NCBI RefSeq assembly: GCF_905171765.1
Contig: NC_053392.1
Span: 342,271,010-342,335,009 of the forward strand
Direction of reading: 5' to 3'
Length of the DNA stretch: 64,000 bases
Source: Bufo bufo
Lineage: Eukaryota > Chordata > Amphibia > Anura > Bufonidae
This document shows positions 10,480-22,163 of this stretch, piece by piece (position 1 is the first letter of the stretch; each line of letters begins with the position of its first letter). Made by a program: the position numbers and the translations under genes. The notes beneath the pieces are model-generated. The model saw only the letters and a list, made by a program, of their open reading frames with translations, searched no databases and was not told where the DNA came from.

Positions 10480-11830
10480 CAAGCGTGCATACAGCTTGCA
10501 ATTCTGGCAAGTGTGTCGGAGGAACCTGTTCTTTCTAACTCCACCCCTCTCTCTGAAGATTGGTCATAATAGCCAGTGTTGTCATCATAAGCATCCTGCT
10601 ATTCCTCCACCACTTACTCCTCCCCTTTCTCCTGTGGTAGCTCCTCATCCTCCACATCTTTCTCTATGGGACTTTGTGTGTGGGTCCTCAACAGCTACAG
10701 GGGGTCCAGCAAAATGCGTTGTCTATTCTTCGTTCGCTGTTCCCTGTTGCATCAGCATGAGTTTCTTCTCTAAGATAGATATCAGGGGGATGACACTGTC
10801 AAATCTGGTGGCCTCTTTGAAGGGCCTGAGCTCAAAGCAACACATGCTCCACGTTGAGGTGCTTGACAAAATCATTCACTGCTATATGCTGTTCCTACAG
10901 ATGCTCTAGCACAGGGATGGGCAAACTGCGGCTCTCCAGCTGTTGCAAAACTACAAATCCCATCATGCCCAGTCTGCCTACAGCATGGCATGATGGGATT
11001 TGTAGTTTTACAACAGCTGGAGAGCCGCAGTTTGCCCATCCCTGCTCTAGCATATGCAAGGTGGAATTCCAGTGAGCTTGAATGTCATGGATCAAGAAGT
11101 GCAATGGCAGACCGTTCTGATGCTGCAAGTTTAGGAGACATAAGAATGGCTGAAATGTGAGCACAGTCTCTTGGATATAGCAAGCACCCTCTGCAAGCCA
11201 ATATACTTTTTCAAAAAGCGTTGCACAGCTGAAATGAACACTTGCGCCATTCAGGGAGCATGTGTTATTTTCCCCAAATGCAGCACGGCCACAATGTTCC
11301 TGCCATTGTCGCTGACCACCCTGCCTAGGTGGAGTTCACAGGGAGACAGCCAGTTGGATATTTGGATATTTACTGTTTGATGCATTTTAGCAAGTAATCC
11401 GCTGTGTGGCTCCTTGGCCCCCTTTCCTGCTCTGTATTTGCCCTGAGTGCCTGTCTCACTACGAGTGCATCTGTAGGCACCACTATGGCTACTGTAGGCA
11501 CTACTACCACTAACACAGCTATGCATTGGGTCCCATGCATCCCCCTGAACCTCCTCCTAATGGCAGTCCAAACGCTGACTGTTCCCACACAAATCATTAA
11601 CAGGGAGAATCTTCCATGGTGGGGTTCTGTTGCCTCTTCTTAGGTAAATATAAGTCATCTCTCTAGGAGGGGGTAGTGAAGACAGAGAGGATGCAACTGA
11701 AAGGCTTCTCTGGGGTTGCAAGGAGTAGGAGTAGGAGGAATGCTGTGACTCCTGGCTCCAAGGTATGGCATCAGATTCAGAGGTGACCTCCACATCATCC
11801 CATGACTGAGAGGAGGAGTAAGACATCCAG
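10480..11830 (-). pseudogene. hAT transposase fossil (hAT-D)
   Basis: On the minus strand, blocks of a hAT transposase are readable in order. An acidic and serine-rich segment lies at 11826-11640. 'VVSDNGRNIVAVLHLGKI' (11340-11260) is the region with the second catalytic Asp. 'DIQAHWNSTLHMLEQ' (about 11080-11045) is the diagnostic hAT 'W-N-S-T-x-x-M-L' motif. Then comes 'LRPFKEATRFDSVIPLI' (about 10830-10775). Stops and frameshifts break every block and the dimerisation end is not recognisable. hAT transposases cut and paste DNA and leave 8-bp duplications; this one is dead. It is further interrupted by the 133-bp MITE at 10912-11044. Confidence 0.7.
10912..11044. mobile_element. hAT MITE hairpin, 133 bp, with 8-bp target duplication
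   Basis: CTCTAGCA at 10904-10911 and 11045-11052 flanks a nearly perfect foldback beginning CAGGGATGGGCAAACTGCGG. The arms are about 58 bp with a short loop near 10970-10985. CAGGG ends and an 8-bp duplication indicate hAT. A transcript of it would form a long hairpin. Confidence 0.9.
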
Positions 11831-12720
11831 TCTCATACTCTTTATCCTTAATAATAATGCTTTTTGGAAGCCAAGTTGAACTGTGGCCTACTACTACTGC
11901 TACTAGCTGGGTGGCTGGTGCTGCTACTGCTGCTAATACCCACAGTTTGACTTTTCGATTCTGGGAGGATGAGGCATGGATCTTTCATTTTGCACCCTTC
12001 TGTTTCCCAGACATTTTATTATGAGGCCAATAAATCAAAATTCACGGGCTTCCAATAAATAAAAAGTCATGAGTTTGGTACAAACAGATTATTAAACAGT
12101 TCTAGCAAAACTATAAATGTGTTTTCTGTAATTTAAAAGCAAAGGCACAATTAAATGTCTCTCCCCTTCTACAAACACACTACACACTGGTATTGACACT
12201 TAACTTTGGAAATAATGCAGTGTTTGCGGTGAGATATATTTGAACTATGTGTTTAATATCACTGGTTCAACAATTACATTTTTGTACTAAAATGTATATG
12301 AAACACACAGTCTGATGCAATAAAGCTAACATGGATGTAACAATACAGGGTCTGAAATGTCCTTGCACTATGAATTTAATATCACTGGCCCAACAATGAA
12401 TTTTTTGTAGTAAGATGTCTATGAAACACACGGCCTGATGTGGTAAAGTGTCTGCTAATAATGATATAACAATGAAGTGTTTGCTATAAAATATGAACTA
12501 TGCATTCATAGCAGGGTATAAAAAATGTTGTTATTGCAATAAAATGCTTTTGCTTAAATCCATTGTGTTTATTAACACGAATTTAATGCACTGACAAAAA
12601 TTTGCAAATGTGAAAAAGTATGCTTGCAGCAGAATGCTATTGCCATGCTGAGCTGGCAATAATCCTATGTAGAGACTTGACATATTGAATAAAAAAAGCT
12701 GTCTCTCTGTTCATATAATT
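11831..12720 (-). repeat. 5' flank of hAT-D with diverged ~120-bp tandem repeat
   Basis: Upstream of the hAT-D coding blocks, 'tttaatatcactgg' recurs at about 12252 and 12372. A similar 'aaacacac..tctgatg' and 'aacaat' pattern repeats with it, giving a period near 120 bp over about 12240-12520. The other hAT elements here also carry tandem arrays between their 5' end and the coding region. No gene. Confidence 0.45.
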
Positions 12721-13291
12721 GCATATATTGAAAAAAAATATTCTTTTTTTTTTTGCAGGGGGTTTCGTAATACAGAACTGCCAGAAAAGCAGTTGTATTA
12801 AGCACAGTGTGATCAGCCCCTCAATCCTTCAAAGCTTTCCCTGGTCAAATTCCCTAAAATGTACACAATTATCTCTCTTTCTGCCTATATTGTACCTATC
12901 ACACTATATTAGTGGCTTAAATAATCACTTTTATGTCAGACACTGCCAGGCACACTCCTTCCAGGTCAGAAGCTGAACGCAGTATGATACTTCTTCTCGA
13001 TCAGCATATGGATCTTACTGCCTATTGCCCCCTTATTAGCTGATAAGGCTGTCTGTAAGCCTCTGAGTCAATCAGGGAAAGCCCTCCACCACACTTCCTC
13101 CCAATGTCATGTGATCCTTCTTTCTCCCTTGTAGTTTTCCCCAACAATATTAACAGTAAAATGGTGCTAGGTGCTATTTTTACGCCATTCATTTGAAAAG
13201 AAGCACAAAAGCTTTGGATTTGTTTGGCAGATGAAAATGTGTTTAGAATCGATTCCCCCATCTCTAGTTTACATCTAAAGCACACATAGAC
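12721..13291. other. No recognisable gene or element
   Basis: Contains a T-run near 12745 and otherwise ordinary AT-rich sequence. Open frames here have no recognisable relatives. Confidence 0.4.
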
Positions 13292-13293
13292 TA

Positions 13294-14344
13294 CCGTATT
13301 TTTCACCCCATAAGATGCATTTTTCGCCCTAAAAGTGGGGGAAAAGGCCCCTGCATCTTATGGGGCGAATACTAATGAGCGCTTCATTATGGAAGTGCTC
13401 ATTAGTACCAGAGGACCGGGAAGCGCTGAAGGCTCTGTACTCACCGTTTCCTGGTCCTCGGCTGTCACTGTACTGTGGCTGCGCACAGTGTGAGGGTGCT
13501 CTGTGACCACACACTGTGCGCGTCAGATCACAGCACAGCCAATGGAAGAGGAGGAAGAAGAGCACTGGAGCAGAGGAGCAGCGGCATCCGGAGCAGGAGA
13601 GGTAAGTATTTTTTTTTTATGATCTGAGGCAATATGGGGCTGCTGGGGGGTGATCTGAGGCAATTTGGTAGTTGCTGGGGAATGATCTGAGGCAATATGG
13701 AGCTGCTGGGGGATGATCTGGGGCACTATGGGGCTGCTGGGGGATGATCTGAGACAATATGGTGCTGCTGGGGGATGATTTGAGGCAATATGGGGCTGCT
13801 GGGGGATGATCTGAGGCAATGGGGGCTAACATAAGAGGCAATGGGGGCTATTATGAGAGGCGATGGGGGCTACTGGGGGCTGATATGAGGCAATGGGGGC
13901 TGATGGGGGCTAATATGAGAGGCAATCGGGGCTACTGCTGATATGAGGCAATGGGGACTGCTGGGGGCTAATATGAGAGGCAATGGGGCTGTTGGTGGCT
14001 GATATGAGGCCATGGGGGCTGCTGGGAGCTGATATGAGACTGCTGGGGGCTGGTGAGAGGCATATGGGGGCTGATGCATGGGGCTCCTATCTGATGTCTG
14101 ATTGGGGGTCATTCACATTGGGGTGTGAGCTGAGGTCTAATTGAGGGTCTGATTTCAGGACTTGTTGGGGTGTTATTAACATTGGGGGTCTGATTGGGGC
14201 TGTTAGCTGAAGTCTGATTAACATTGGGGGTCTGATTTGTGGTCTGACCTGAGGTCTAATGAAAAATATTTTTTTCTTATTGTCCTCCGCTAAAACCTAG
14301 GTGCTTATTATGGGCCAGTGCATCTTATAGGGGGGGAAATATGG
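13294..14344. mobile_element. TA-flanked MITE with 'CCGTATTTTTC' ends and internal minisatellite
   Basis: The left end reads TA-CCGTATTTTTCACCCCATAA and the right end is a diverged complement, 'catcttatagggggggaaatatgg', followed by TA. TA duplications lie at 13292-13293 and 14345-14346. A second inner pair ('aagatgcatttttcgccc' against 'gcatcttatggggcgaa') makes a terminal hairpin near 13308-13370. TA target and ends suggest a Tc1/mariner-like MITE, but I am not certain of the superfamily. The middle is an expanded minisatellite (13617-14140). Confidence 0.6.
13617..14140. repeat. ~31-bp minisatellite, 'tgctgggggatgatctgaggcaatatgggg' type
   Basis: At least six well-matched units at 13617-13815 are followed by diverged 'ggcaatgggggctaatatgagag' units to about 14140. 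Proline- and serine-rich minus-strand frames across it come from the repeat period and are not proteins. Confidence 0.75.
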
Positions 14345-14779
14345 TATATCTCAATTAGTCAGATGTAAGTTAAAAGCAATGGAGAGGGGGCAACCATATT
14401 GCACATATGTCACGACAAGAATCCCGGAGGATCTTTGAGTATGATACAATCATTCCTAGAGGCCTCAACGCCGAAATGGAAGTGTTTGGGTACTTGTAGG
14501 GGGGTTTTCCGGTGGGGATGGGACATCGCAGTTTGGCCGTTTATCGACACTGTGATCTCCCCTCCTCGCCGGAAGGCTCCTCAACCTCACTCATCGGTCC
14601 TTTGGGATGAATAATACAGTTCCCCCGAATGAGTATGTTTGCCTTATGTGTAAAACGCAGTACACACATATGTGTTTTTATTGCGTTTTTATTGCGTTTT
14701 TTCATGCGGATAGAAGATATGACCTTGCAGTCTTCTCCAGTATCTATTTTTATATATTTTTTATCTATTTTTCTATCTA

Positions 14780-14825
<46 letters not shown>

Positions 14826-14860
14826 AGATATTATGAAGGGGTGTATTTATTGTTTTAAAT
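14345..14860. other. Non-coding stretch leading to a TA microsatellite
   Basis: No gene recognised. Probably part of the PLE-derived region that follows. It ends in the TA repeat. Confidence 0.35.
14782..14820. repeat. (TA)n microsatellite
   Basis: About 19 uninterrupted TA units preceded by CTAT units. Confidence 0.95.
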
Positions 14861-15725
14861 GTGTATAATGAATTGATATATGAACGTATGATCCATGTAT
14901 TAGAAGTGGGAACCCACTCCACAAGCGGTAAATCCACTCCATAGAATACAATTGTATAAGGAATATGGAGAAATGTGGGCGGAGTTATCCCATTTAAAAG
15001 GAGTGAGGATCCGCTCACTCAGTTGGCCACTGAGGAAGGGGTGTAGGACCCTGAAACGCGTCTGGCGGTTGGAAGTGAGCGTGGATCCATTTAAAGAAAG
15101 AAGAAGCCGGCAACATAACAAGGAAAGTAAAGCCAACAAAGCATTCCGTACGGATTCAAAAGCAGTCGCTCAATAGTGACATCATACGAGCGCATATCCG
15201 GTCCCCAAGGCAACCAGGTCACGTGGGACGCCACGTTCAGGCCGAATACACCACGTGAGACGCTGTTGGTGTGCGGCCGCCTGGATCTCCGCTGCGGATG
15301 AGGCAGTGAAGACGGGTAAGACCGGGCTCGAATCTGAGCACTGTAGAGGCAAGTGAGATATACCCACTATTGTGGGCGCCATACCGCAGTGTGTTTTGGA
15401 CTTGTGCTTTACCATTTCAGTGCACTGGACAGTGAAGGGGTGTATTGAATCTTTGCACCCAAGCAGCACACCGGTGCTGGCTCATTTATCCACGGATAGT
15501 CGATCATAGAACTGGTGACATTACTACATTATTTTTCTGCACGCGGTTCTATTGCGATTACCTACGCTCTGATGCAGAGACTGAGTGTGGGGCATACGCT
15601 GGTTGTATATGTGGTATATGTATTTGATATGATTTTAGGGGTATGTTCTTAATATTTTAATCAGTTAAAGTGTATTATCACTGTCACTGCCGTGGTGGTC
15701 CCTTTTGAGAGTGCCCCCCCCATAC
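14860..15725 (+). mobile_element. PLE terminal region (pLTR-type) carrying a hammerhead motif
   Basis: About 160 bp of leader precedes a hammerhead core at 15024-15067. A GC-richer non-coding segment follows (15070-15520), then AT-rich sequence ending 'gagagtgccc' at 15707-15716. That is the same terminal motif and overall order as the bounded insertion at 5330-6406. No RT or endonuclease frame is attached. I found no clear flanking duplication, so the limits are approximate. Confidence 0.5.
15024..15067 (+). ncRNA. Hammerhead ribozyme motif with complete core
   Basis: CTGAGGA at 15030-15036. Helix II is AGGG (15037-15040) with CCCT (15049-15052). GAAA is at 15053-15056. The minimal helix III is ACGCGT (15056-15061), and the predicted cleavage follows GTC at C15062. 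Helix I pairs GCCA (15026-15029) with TGGC (15063-15066) without mismatch. All invariant core positions visible from the consensus are present, making this one of the best ribozyme candidates in the window. Confidence 0.75.
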
Positions 15726-15779
15726 TTGTTATAATGTGATGCAAATGTAAACTTATATATATTCTGGAAATATATTTGG

Positions 15780-16665
15780 TAGCATTGTTTTAATGCAATG
15801 ATCAAATGTGGTATGAACCTAGTCAAAGCTGTAAAACCTTTCTAATCTGACTGTATTACAGGCTCTAACATATACATATACCTAATATACTCACTTTATT
15901 ATTTTTATATAAATTGTAGTTTCATAAATACACACAAATTTATGTAACTGGATTTTAAATAAATTAAAAGAAATACAGTATGAACTAGAAATGTCTATTA
16001 TTTCCAGATTTGGAGAAAACTTTCCATGGGAAATCCACTTGCGTGTATGTTCCAATGGAATTTCATATTAAAACCTCAAGGGCAAAATAGGCCATTGGAC
16101 TCAACACAGTTGCTAATTTGATAACAAGAGATTGCTTTCTTCAAGCACAAATGAGGCAGCAAAATGCATTTTATTTTCTGTCTTCTACAGAACTGCAGAA
16201 CTTGAGGATGAATCGAGCCCCTTGTAAAAGGATTCATGCCAGGTTATTCTGAATAGTTCTGTTTTGTGTCTAACCAGACCTTCTGAAATTTTGTTATGAC
16301 CCTCAAAATAGCCACTAAACTATGCTGCTATAGTTCTAAACCTCAAGCTTTGGCTGATAGAAGCTAAGTATTTAAAGAATGCATTAATGCTGCTATACTG
16401 TAAGAAAAAATGTTCAGTGAGTGATTTTTACAAAAAAAGACTTAATTCTAGAGATTGTGGCTGTATAGATACAGTTCAGAAAGCCCCTTGAGTGGAAATC
16501 ATTGTTAATACTTGCATAATTTTTTGTTTAATTCATACATTCTTCATTGATTAAGCTGTAATACAGTAAATGATTTATGGATATGCAACCCACCATGTTA
16601 CTAGCAACCTGATGGTCTATGTGCAGTATTTTTACATGAGTTTGGTATATTTCATTTTACCTTTA
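15780..16665. other. No recognisable gene or element
   Basis: AT-rich sequence with no terminal repeats, tandem repeats or coding similarity noticed. Confidence 0.4.
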
Positions 16666-16669
16666 TTAA

Positions 16670-16930
16670 AGGGGTTATCCAATACTATAAACTGCCCCCC
16701 TTCATGTGCCGGACCTCTCACAGGGAATATACTTACTCCGCTCCCCGCTCCCTGTGCCGCTCCAGGTCCCGCCTTCCCCCGCCGCTGCTGCTGCTTTCAT
16801 CCAGGCACGGGGAGAAGCAGCAGCGGCGGTGGGGGACCAGGAGCGTCGCAGGGAACGGGGAGAGGGGTAAGTATATTTCCTGTAAGGGGCCTGGCACATG
16901 GGGGGCAGTTTATGGTATTTGATAACCCTT
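16670..16930. mobile_element. Kolobok/T2-type MITE, TTAA-flanked
   Basis: TTAA at 16666-16669 and 16931-16934. The ends are AGGGGTTATCC and GATAACCCTT, and the inverted repeat extends through 'actgcccccc' and a GC-rich 'gctgctgctgc' centre. 261 bp, non-coding. It matches the TTAAAGGRR-type ends known for frog T2 MITEs. Confidence 0.85.
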
Positions 16931-17090
16931 TTAAGTTTACAGTGCTATTTTAGTAGAAAGTAATGTTCCTCTGCTCTATCCACTCACATACTTTCCCATA
17001 AATACCTGTATTTCACAAAGGTTTTTTCCAGTTAAGACTGCATCCTTTCCTTGGCCTCCTACAAAGGTACTAATTGAAGCAGGTCTCTAA

Positions 17091-17588
17091 GGCTACTTTC
17101 ACACTTGCGTTCAGAGCGGATCCGTCTGGTGTCTGCACAGACGGATCCGCTCATATAATGCAGACTTTGGATCCGTTCAGAACGGATCCGTCTGCATTAT
17201 AGTTTAGAAAAAATTCTAAGTCTGAAAGTTGTTCAGACGGATCCGTCCAGACTTTACATTCAAAGTCAATGGGGGACGGATCCGTTTGAAAATTGAGCCA
17301 TATTGTGTCAACTTCAAACGGATCTGTCCCCATTGACTTACATTGTAAGTCTGGACGGATCCGTTTGCCTCCGCACGGCCAGGCGGACACCCGAACGCTG
17401 CAAGCTGCGTTCGGATGTCCGCCTGCTGAGCGGAACGGCGGCCAAGCGGAGCCATCCTGATACATTCTGAGCGGATCCGCATCCACTCAGAATGCATTGG
17501 GGCTGGACGGATCCGTTCGGGGCCGCTTGTGAGAGCCTTCAAACGGAGCTCACAAGCGGAACCCCGAACGCTAGTGTGAAAGTGAACT
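17091..17588. mobile_element. Harbinger-like MITE dense in GGATCCG motifs
   Basis: Left end TAA-GGCTACTTTCACACT, right end 'agtgtgaaagtgaactg', a diverged complement. The interior repeats 'acggatccgt' and complements many times, giving an element-wide foldback. TIR type and the TAA beside the left end are like the other Harbinger-type MITEs. The right end has decayed and no matching duplication is left. Confidence 0.6.
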
Positions 17589-17599
17589 GTCAGCTCACT

Positions 17600-18210
17600 A
17601 AATTAAGCACGGATCAGGTAAGCACCACCAAGTGACTCTAGTAAATAATTGAAATAAGTTTTGGGGTGCTAAAATCAAAAAACTAAAAAAGTTTACTGAT
17701 GTAAATAGAAAGTAGGTAAATAAAATCCAAAACGTATATGATGTCAGGTCCACATGCCTATTGAAAGAATACCAACTGGAATCACAATGAACCAGTCACG
17801 GAATCACGTGGTAAATGAACCCCCTCAAACAGTATCACACAGTTGGAATAGGCAATAGCAATGGGCCGTACACATCAACCTCAGGGTTTGGGCGTGCAAC
17901 TGTCAAAGCAGCTGATCAATCACCCAAAGCCTGTTGAACTATCAGACCAATGCTTGTGGGAGACACTGCCCATAAATAGTGCACAGCTAGTCTCTAACTT
18001 ACAGGCAGGGGAACGCAACCACAATAAACAAATAGTGATGCTGGTGCAAATCCCTACAGTGCCCCCCCTCCCCCACACAGCATGTCTATAAAGATACCAT
18101 TGATGCCTAGCTCGCCCTGCACATGCTGCACATATAAAGACTTAACCCCTCAGCTCAACGCGTTTCTGCATCATGAAGATGCCTCATCAGGAGCAGCTAA
18201 TGTTCGGGCC
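17600..18210 (-). mobile_element. PLE terminal region (minus strand) with hammerhead motif
   Basis: The region runs leftward on the minus strand from a hammerhead core at 18153-18194 and has no coding capacity. Just upstream on the same strand (18205-18233) is a hairpin 'cccccaag CGAAACG ... ctgggggg'. It looks like the CCCC/GGGG stem of another hammerhead from which the CTGANGA box has been lost. Limits are approximate. Confidence 0.45.
18153..18194 (-). ncRNA. Hammerhead ribozyme motif with complete core (minus strand)
   Basis: Read on the minus strand: helix I strand GCTC (18194-18191), CTGATGA (18190-18184), helix II GCATC...GATGC, GAAA, the ACGCGT palindrome as minimal helix III, a T-T cleavage position, then GAGC (18156-18153). 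GAGC pairs perfectly with the upstream GCTC. The core matches the canonical CUGAUGA form. The base just before GAAA is A rather than the usual C, which may weaken helix II. Activity is not shown by sequence alone. Confidence 0.7.
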
Positions 18211-20226
18211 CCCCAGAGCGTTTCGCTTGGGGGACACATGGGGGCAATGACACCATTATTATGTGTTTTTTGTATGTTTTTTGCTGGTTTTTCTATCTCC
18301 CCCCCCCCTCCTTTTTCTTGTTTTCCCGCTCTTTTATTTCAGATTCGTATGAAAGGGTTAAGTCCTGTCAGAATCAGCTGGTTTTATCCGGTCTCACCTG
18401 AGCCTTGGATGTCAAGCAGTGATCCTCTCTGATTGGTGCAGCTGGTTGCTGGGGGAGATTTCTGGACAGCTGATTGGTTTTGAATGTCAGCGGCGGGAAA
18501 GTTCAGTCCTTAAAAAGAGGGTTTCGGCGGCGCTTCTGGGCCAGTGTTATCAAGACCGGATCGTCGCCCCGCCCTCCCTCCCTATTTTTATGCTTATCGT
18601 CGCTTTGCTTTATTAGAGGGGCTGTATCACTCAGCTATTGCTGAGTGGATTTCGGTAATTATTGGAATTTTTAATGGTTATTTATTTATGAATTTGAAGT
18701 TTTAATTATTTAATAATTGATTTACCCTTAATAAAGCATTGCGGACATTTTTATTCCACCACAAAGTTGTCATGTCATTATTTTTTGTATTTATTTAGGA
18801 TAAGTTAAGTCAGAAATGGGTCATTTGCCTCCATGTGAGCGTGAATAGGAGCGGTATTGAGATGTGAAAAGGCACAGAAAAGAAGAACTACCTGGCACAC
18901 TTAAGGGCAGCACTCCGGCACTATGATGGCCATGTTCCCCCCACACATTAGTATTGTCTCTTTTGGGCGGCAAACCCCCATTATTAGTGCCCCATTTGTG
19001 TTTACACGTACTTAGCCCTTTCCACAAAGAGTATTGCTTTTTCTGTGCCATCAGTGACTCAGTGCAGGTGGCACAATGCAGTAAAGTCACTGCGCCACAT
19101 GCAATGTCTCATAGGACACATGTCTGACCAGGCTTAAGAGAGAAAATGTTCTGCAGGGAGTCAATGCTTCTGCCATAGTTTTTAACTATATCTGCATTCC
19201 CTAGAGATTTGAGGCACCAGGCATGTGCCCTGGATGCTGGGTGCTAGCAACACCAACGATGTAAGGCAAGAGAAACAGAGAAACGATTCTCTATACCAAA
19301 GAGATAGAGTAGCATGGTCTTGTGAAGTATATTAGGAAACCGCTCCTTATCATTTATGCTGCTGTTTTCTTACAACAACAAAAAATGTAAAGGTAGATGC
19401 ACCATCAGATTACATATCTGACATGGATACAGAGGAGATGATTAAGGATATACCCTCACAGCTTAATAAAATCTGCCTGAGGCTGCTAACCTGATTTATG
19501 AGCGGAGGTGAGGACCTGTCAAAACAAAGATTAATGAGTGACTGTGATAGACGCCCTGTGTGCTGTTCATGGATACTAGATGGACCATAAATGTAACAGA
19601 ACTTGTACACTGCTGTAAAAGATAAGACCTTGAAGTATCATTTCTGCCAGCAAGCATATTTGTCTTCAATTTTGGGTTAAATGCATCCAGTATATGTGTA
19701 CAAATACTTTTAGATTGATTTTCTCAAACTTTGGGTAGGTTTACACATTGCAGTTTGTTTTTGTTTGGTTTTTCTTTCTTTTTTTTTACTGGTGAAACAT
19801 GAAAATGTGTTTCACCTTTAAAAGCTGCATGGGCAATCACCATATCTCAGAACCATGACAACTGCTGTAAAAAGGCACGCATTGTTTGCTACAAAAAAAA
19901 GGGACATGTTAACCAGGTCATATATTAAAGATGAACATTTTTATGTGACTACCAAATCGAATAATCAGTGGAAGAAGCAGTGACACAGATATCTATAAAT
20001 TTAGAGCAGAAAATTGGGGCAACTGGGATAATCAGCGATGTACTGTACGGTGTATAGAGGAAGGAGTGCTAGTTTACACTTACAGATCCCAGTGACTCAT
20101 TCGATACATGAAAGATAAAGATAATGGGACAAATTTAATAGAACTAATGGAAGGGAACTGTGGAGAAAGTTTCTAACCAATAAGATTCCAGCTTTCACTT
20201 TTCCAAGGCACTTAGAAAAAATATAG
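18211..20226. other. Mostly unassigned; possible retroelement end near 18.2-18.8 kb
   Basis: 18290-18320 is a C-rich tract, and an AATAAA lies near 18729. The segment 18240-18790 could be the end of an unidentified retroelement, but I cannot place it. 18790-20226 shows nothing recognisable apart from a possible decayed MITE end ('gggtaggtttacaca', about 19733). Confidence 0.3.
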
Positions 20227-20234
20227 GCAGCAAC

Positions 20235-20650
20235 CAGGGGCAGATTGGCCATAGACACTACAGGGAAATTTCCTGGTGGGCCGATGCCCCAGGGGTCCAT
20301 CCAAGTCTTTCTCTCTTCCGCTGACTGGGTACATAATTAACGCTGTGAGAATAAGGTACTTATGTACCCAGCCAGCAACTGCACATGCCCTCTAAATTCA
20401 ACTGCTCACCTCCTAAGCCCCTTGCACCATATGTTGATCAAAGACAACTGGAGGAGGAGGGCAGAAGATGGTAGCTATTGATGGCCACCACAGCTTTTGG
20501 GGCAGTATATTGTGCATACTGTGTTATTTAGCTCTGCTGGGATGGTATTTTTCACTATGGTATTGTTGACCCCACCTACTTGTGTTGCCTCACCTTCTGA
20601 TAATTTGGACCTGCCTACAAAATCGACATTAAGTTCCCAGTCCACCACTG
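20235..20650. mobile_element. hAT-type MITE, 416 bp
   Basis: Left end CAGGGGCAGATTGGCC, right end ...CCACCACTG, with near-matching 8-bp flanks GCAGCAAC (20227-20234) and GCAGCAAG (20651-20658). Non-coding. The ends fit hAT MITEs; the inverted repeats are diverged. Confidence 0.55.
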
Positions 20651-20658
20651 GCAGCAAG

Positions 20659-21398
20659 TTGATTGATTGCTATAGACAACTGATCCATTTTGCACTAGTG
20701 CTCTTAATTTACTATATCTTCCCAGAATTCTACTATATACATTACAATATATTTCATTTCAGTCAATTTATGGCCATGCCCTTTCCAATATGACGCAGGA
20801 GTAAGGTATGGCCAAAGATACCATGATTAGTGGGAAACTACTGTACATGGCAGTGGGCCTCTTTAGAAAGAGGGTGCAAAGATGGTAGGGGTGCTGCACT
20901 CCTCACGTATCCAAGCGGCTAACCTATAAAAGTAAATGTCCTTGGTCGGTCTTGGGCATGTGCCAATGCGATTACTATACCCCTGAGCCTGGGTCCACTA
21001 TAGGCCACAACCTGTGAAGATACCATGCAGGCAGATGCGCAGATCGTTTAGCTGGATTTTATTGGGGTCTGTGTGGCAACACCAGCTATGCAGTGACTGA
21101 GAAAGTAAGAGGAGGTAGCAATGAGAGCCAAACCTATAAACAGGTCTTAAAGTGGTTGTCCCATCTTGGCCTGTAATGGCCAAGATAGGAAAATCTCACA
21201 GTAAGCTCCGGCCTGTAGAGGTGGAGTTACAGAAACAGTCGATCAGCCGGAACTCTAGTGGTACTCTGCTGTTTGCTTAACATTCATAGCAGTGACTCAC
21301 CAAATGTTTAAACACACACATATAATGTAAAGACATAATTTAATTAATAGAAATTCATAGTTTATTAATAGAAATTCCTACAAAACATGATACATAAC
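20659..21398. other. No gene; contains a Kolobok MITE end
   Basis: A one-sided T2-like end, TTAAAGTGGTTGTCCCATC, starts at 21147 and fades near 21300. The rest is unassigned. Confidence 0.4.
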
Positions 21399-22163
21399 AT
21401 CATTAAAAATAGCTGCAATACATGAGGTGCTGTGACAAAAAGTATTTTCCCATCATCAACCGGGTCACAAATTTATAAATTAGAACCGGGTATACAGTAC
21501 GCTAGATAAACTAATTGACCAAAGATGTCAATATTTGTATCACCCATACATTTAGTTGCCCTGGTCCTATCTCAAAGTATTATATGCCACAATATAGTTC
21601 ATCTCCATATCCAACAATAAAATAACTGCTAATGCAAAAAAGTCCCTAGATAGGGCTCAAAGTAATTGGTGTTAGATATTAAAAACATAATAAGCAACAT
21701 AAACCGGTGGCAAGAAAATGACATACAGACCCAGGACCTGGAGGGAACACCCACCCCGACGCGCGTTTTGCTTCGCTTCCTCTTGGGGGCGTACCCTACC
21801 GTCAAAGGTACCACCTATTTGTACCCCTTCTTATTATTGCTTAATTCCTTCATTTCATAATAACTTCACACACCTGAGAGTTGATCCACAAAACCTGAGT
21901 TGGAGAGACATCGTCCCAGACTTCCTCAAAAAATGGCCGTGAATTCTCGCGATAACTTGGGGTCATGTGATCGGCTTGCCCACGGGATCTGCTCTACAGA
22001 CACCGGCGCCTAAAGACAACCATTGAGTTTCACAAGAGATATCGCGGTCAGATGACCAACCAGATCATGTGATGCACGACGTCTGCAGACTCCGAACATC
22101 ACACAAAAACACGTGAGCACCATCTTTGAAAAGGGCAAAATTACACTATCAATATTACAGAAG
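21399..22163 (-). repeat. Inverted pLTR-type arm, left
   Basis: Matches the complement of 23831-24615 over its length. Shared landmarks include 'acaggacctggagggaac'-type sequence near 21730, 'ttgatccaca' near 21885, and the 'gtctgcagac..cgaacatcacac' block near 22080. Differences are mainly transitions and short indels, including a segment present only in the right arm near 23975-24005. Confidence 0.8.
21752..21790 (-). pseudogene. Degenerate hammerhead motif in left arm
   Basis: Minus-strand order: CCCC helix I strand, AAGAGGA in place of CTGANGA, a short AGC..GC stem, AAAA in place of GAAA, a CGCGCG minimal helix III, TC, then GGGG. Helix I is perfect, but the first core box has lost its C and T and the second has lost its G. 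Confidence 0.45.

Noticed and set aside
13523..14112. Pro/Ser-rich minus-strand frames resembling a repetitive structural protein
   Set aside because: The repeat is a 31-bp minisatellite inside a MITE, with frames in more than one phase.
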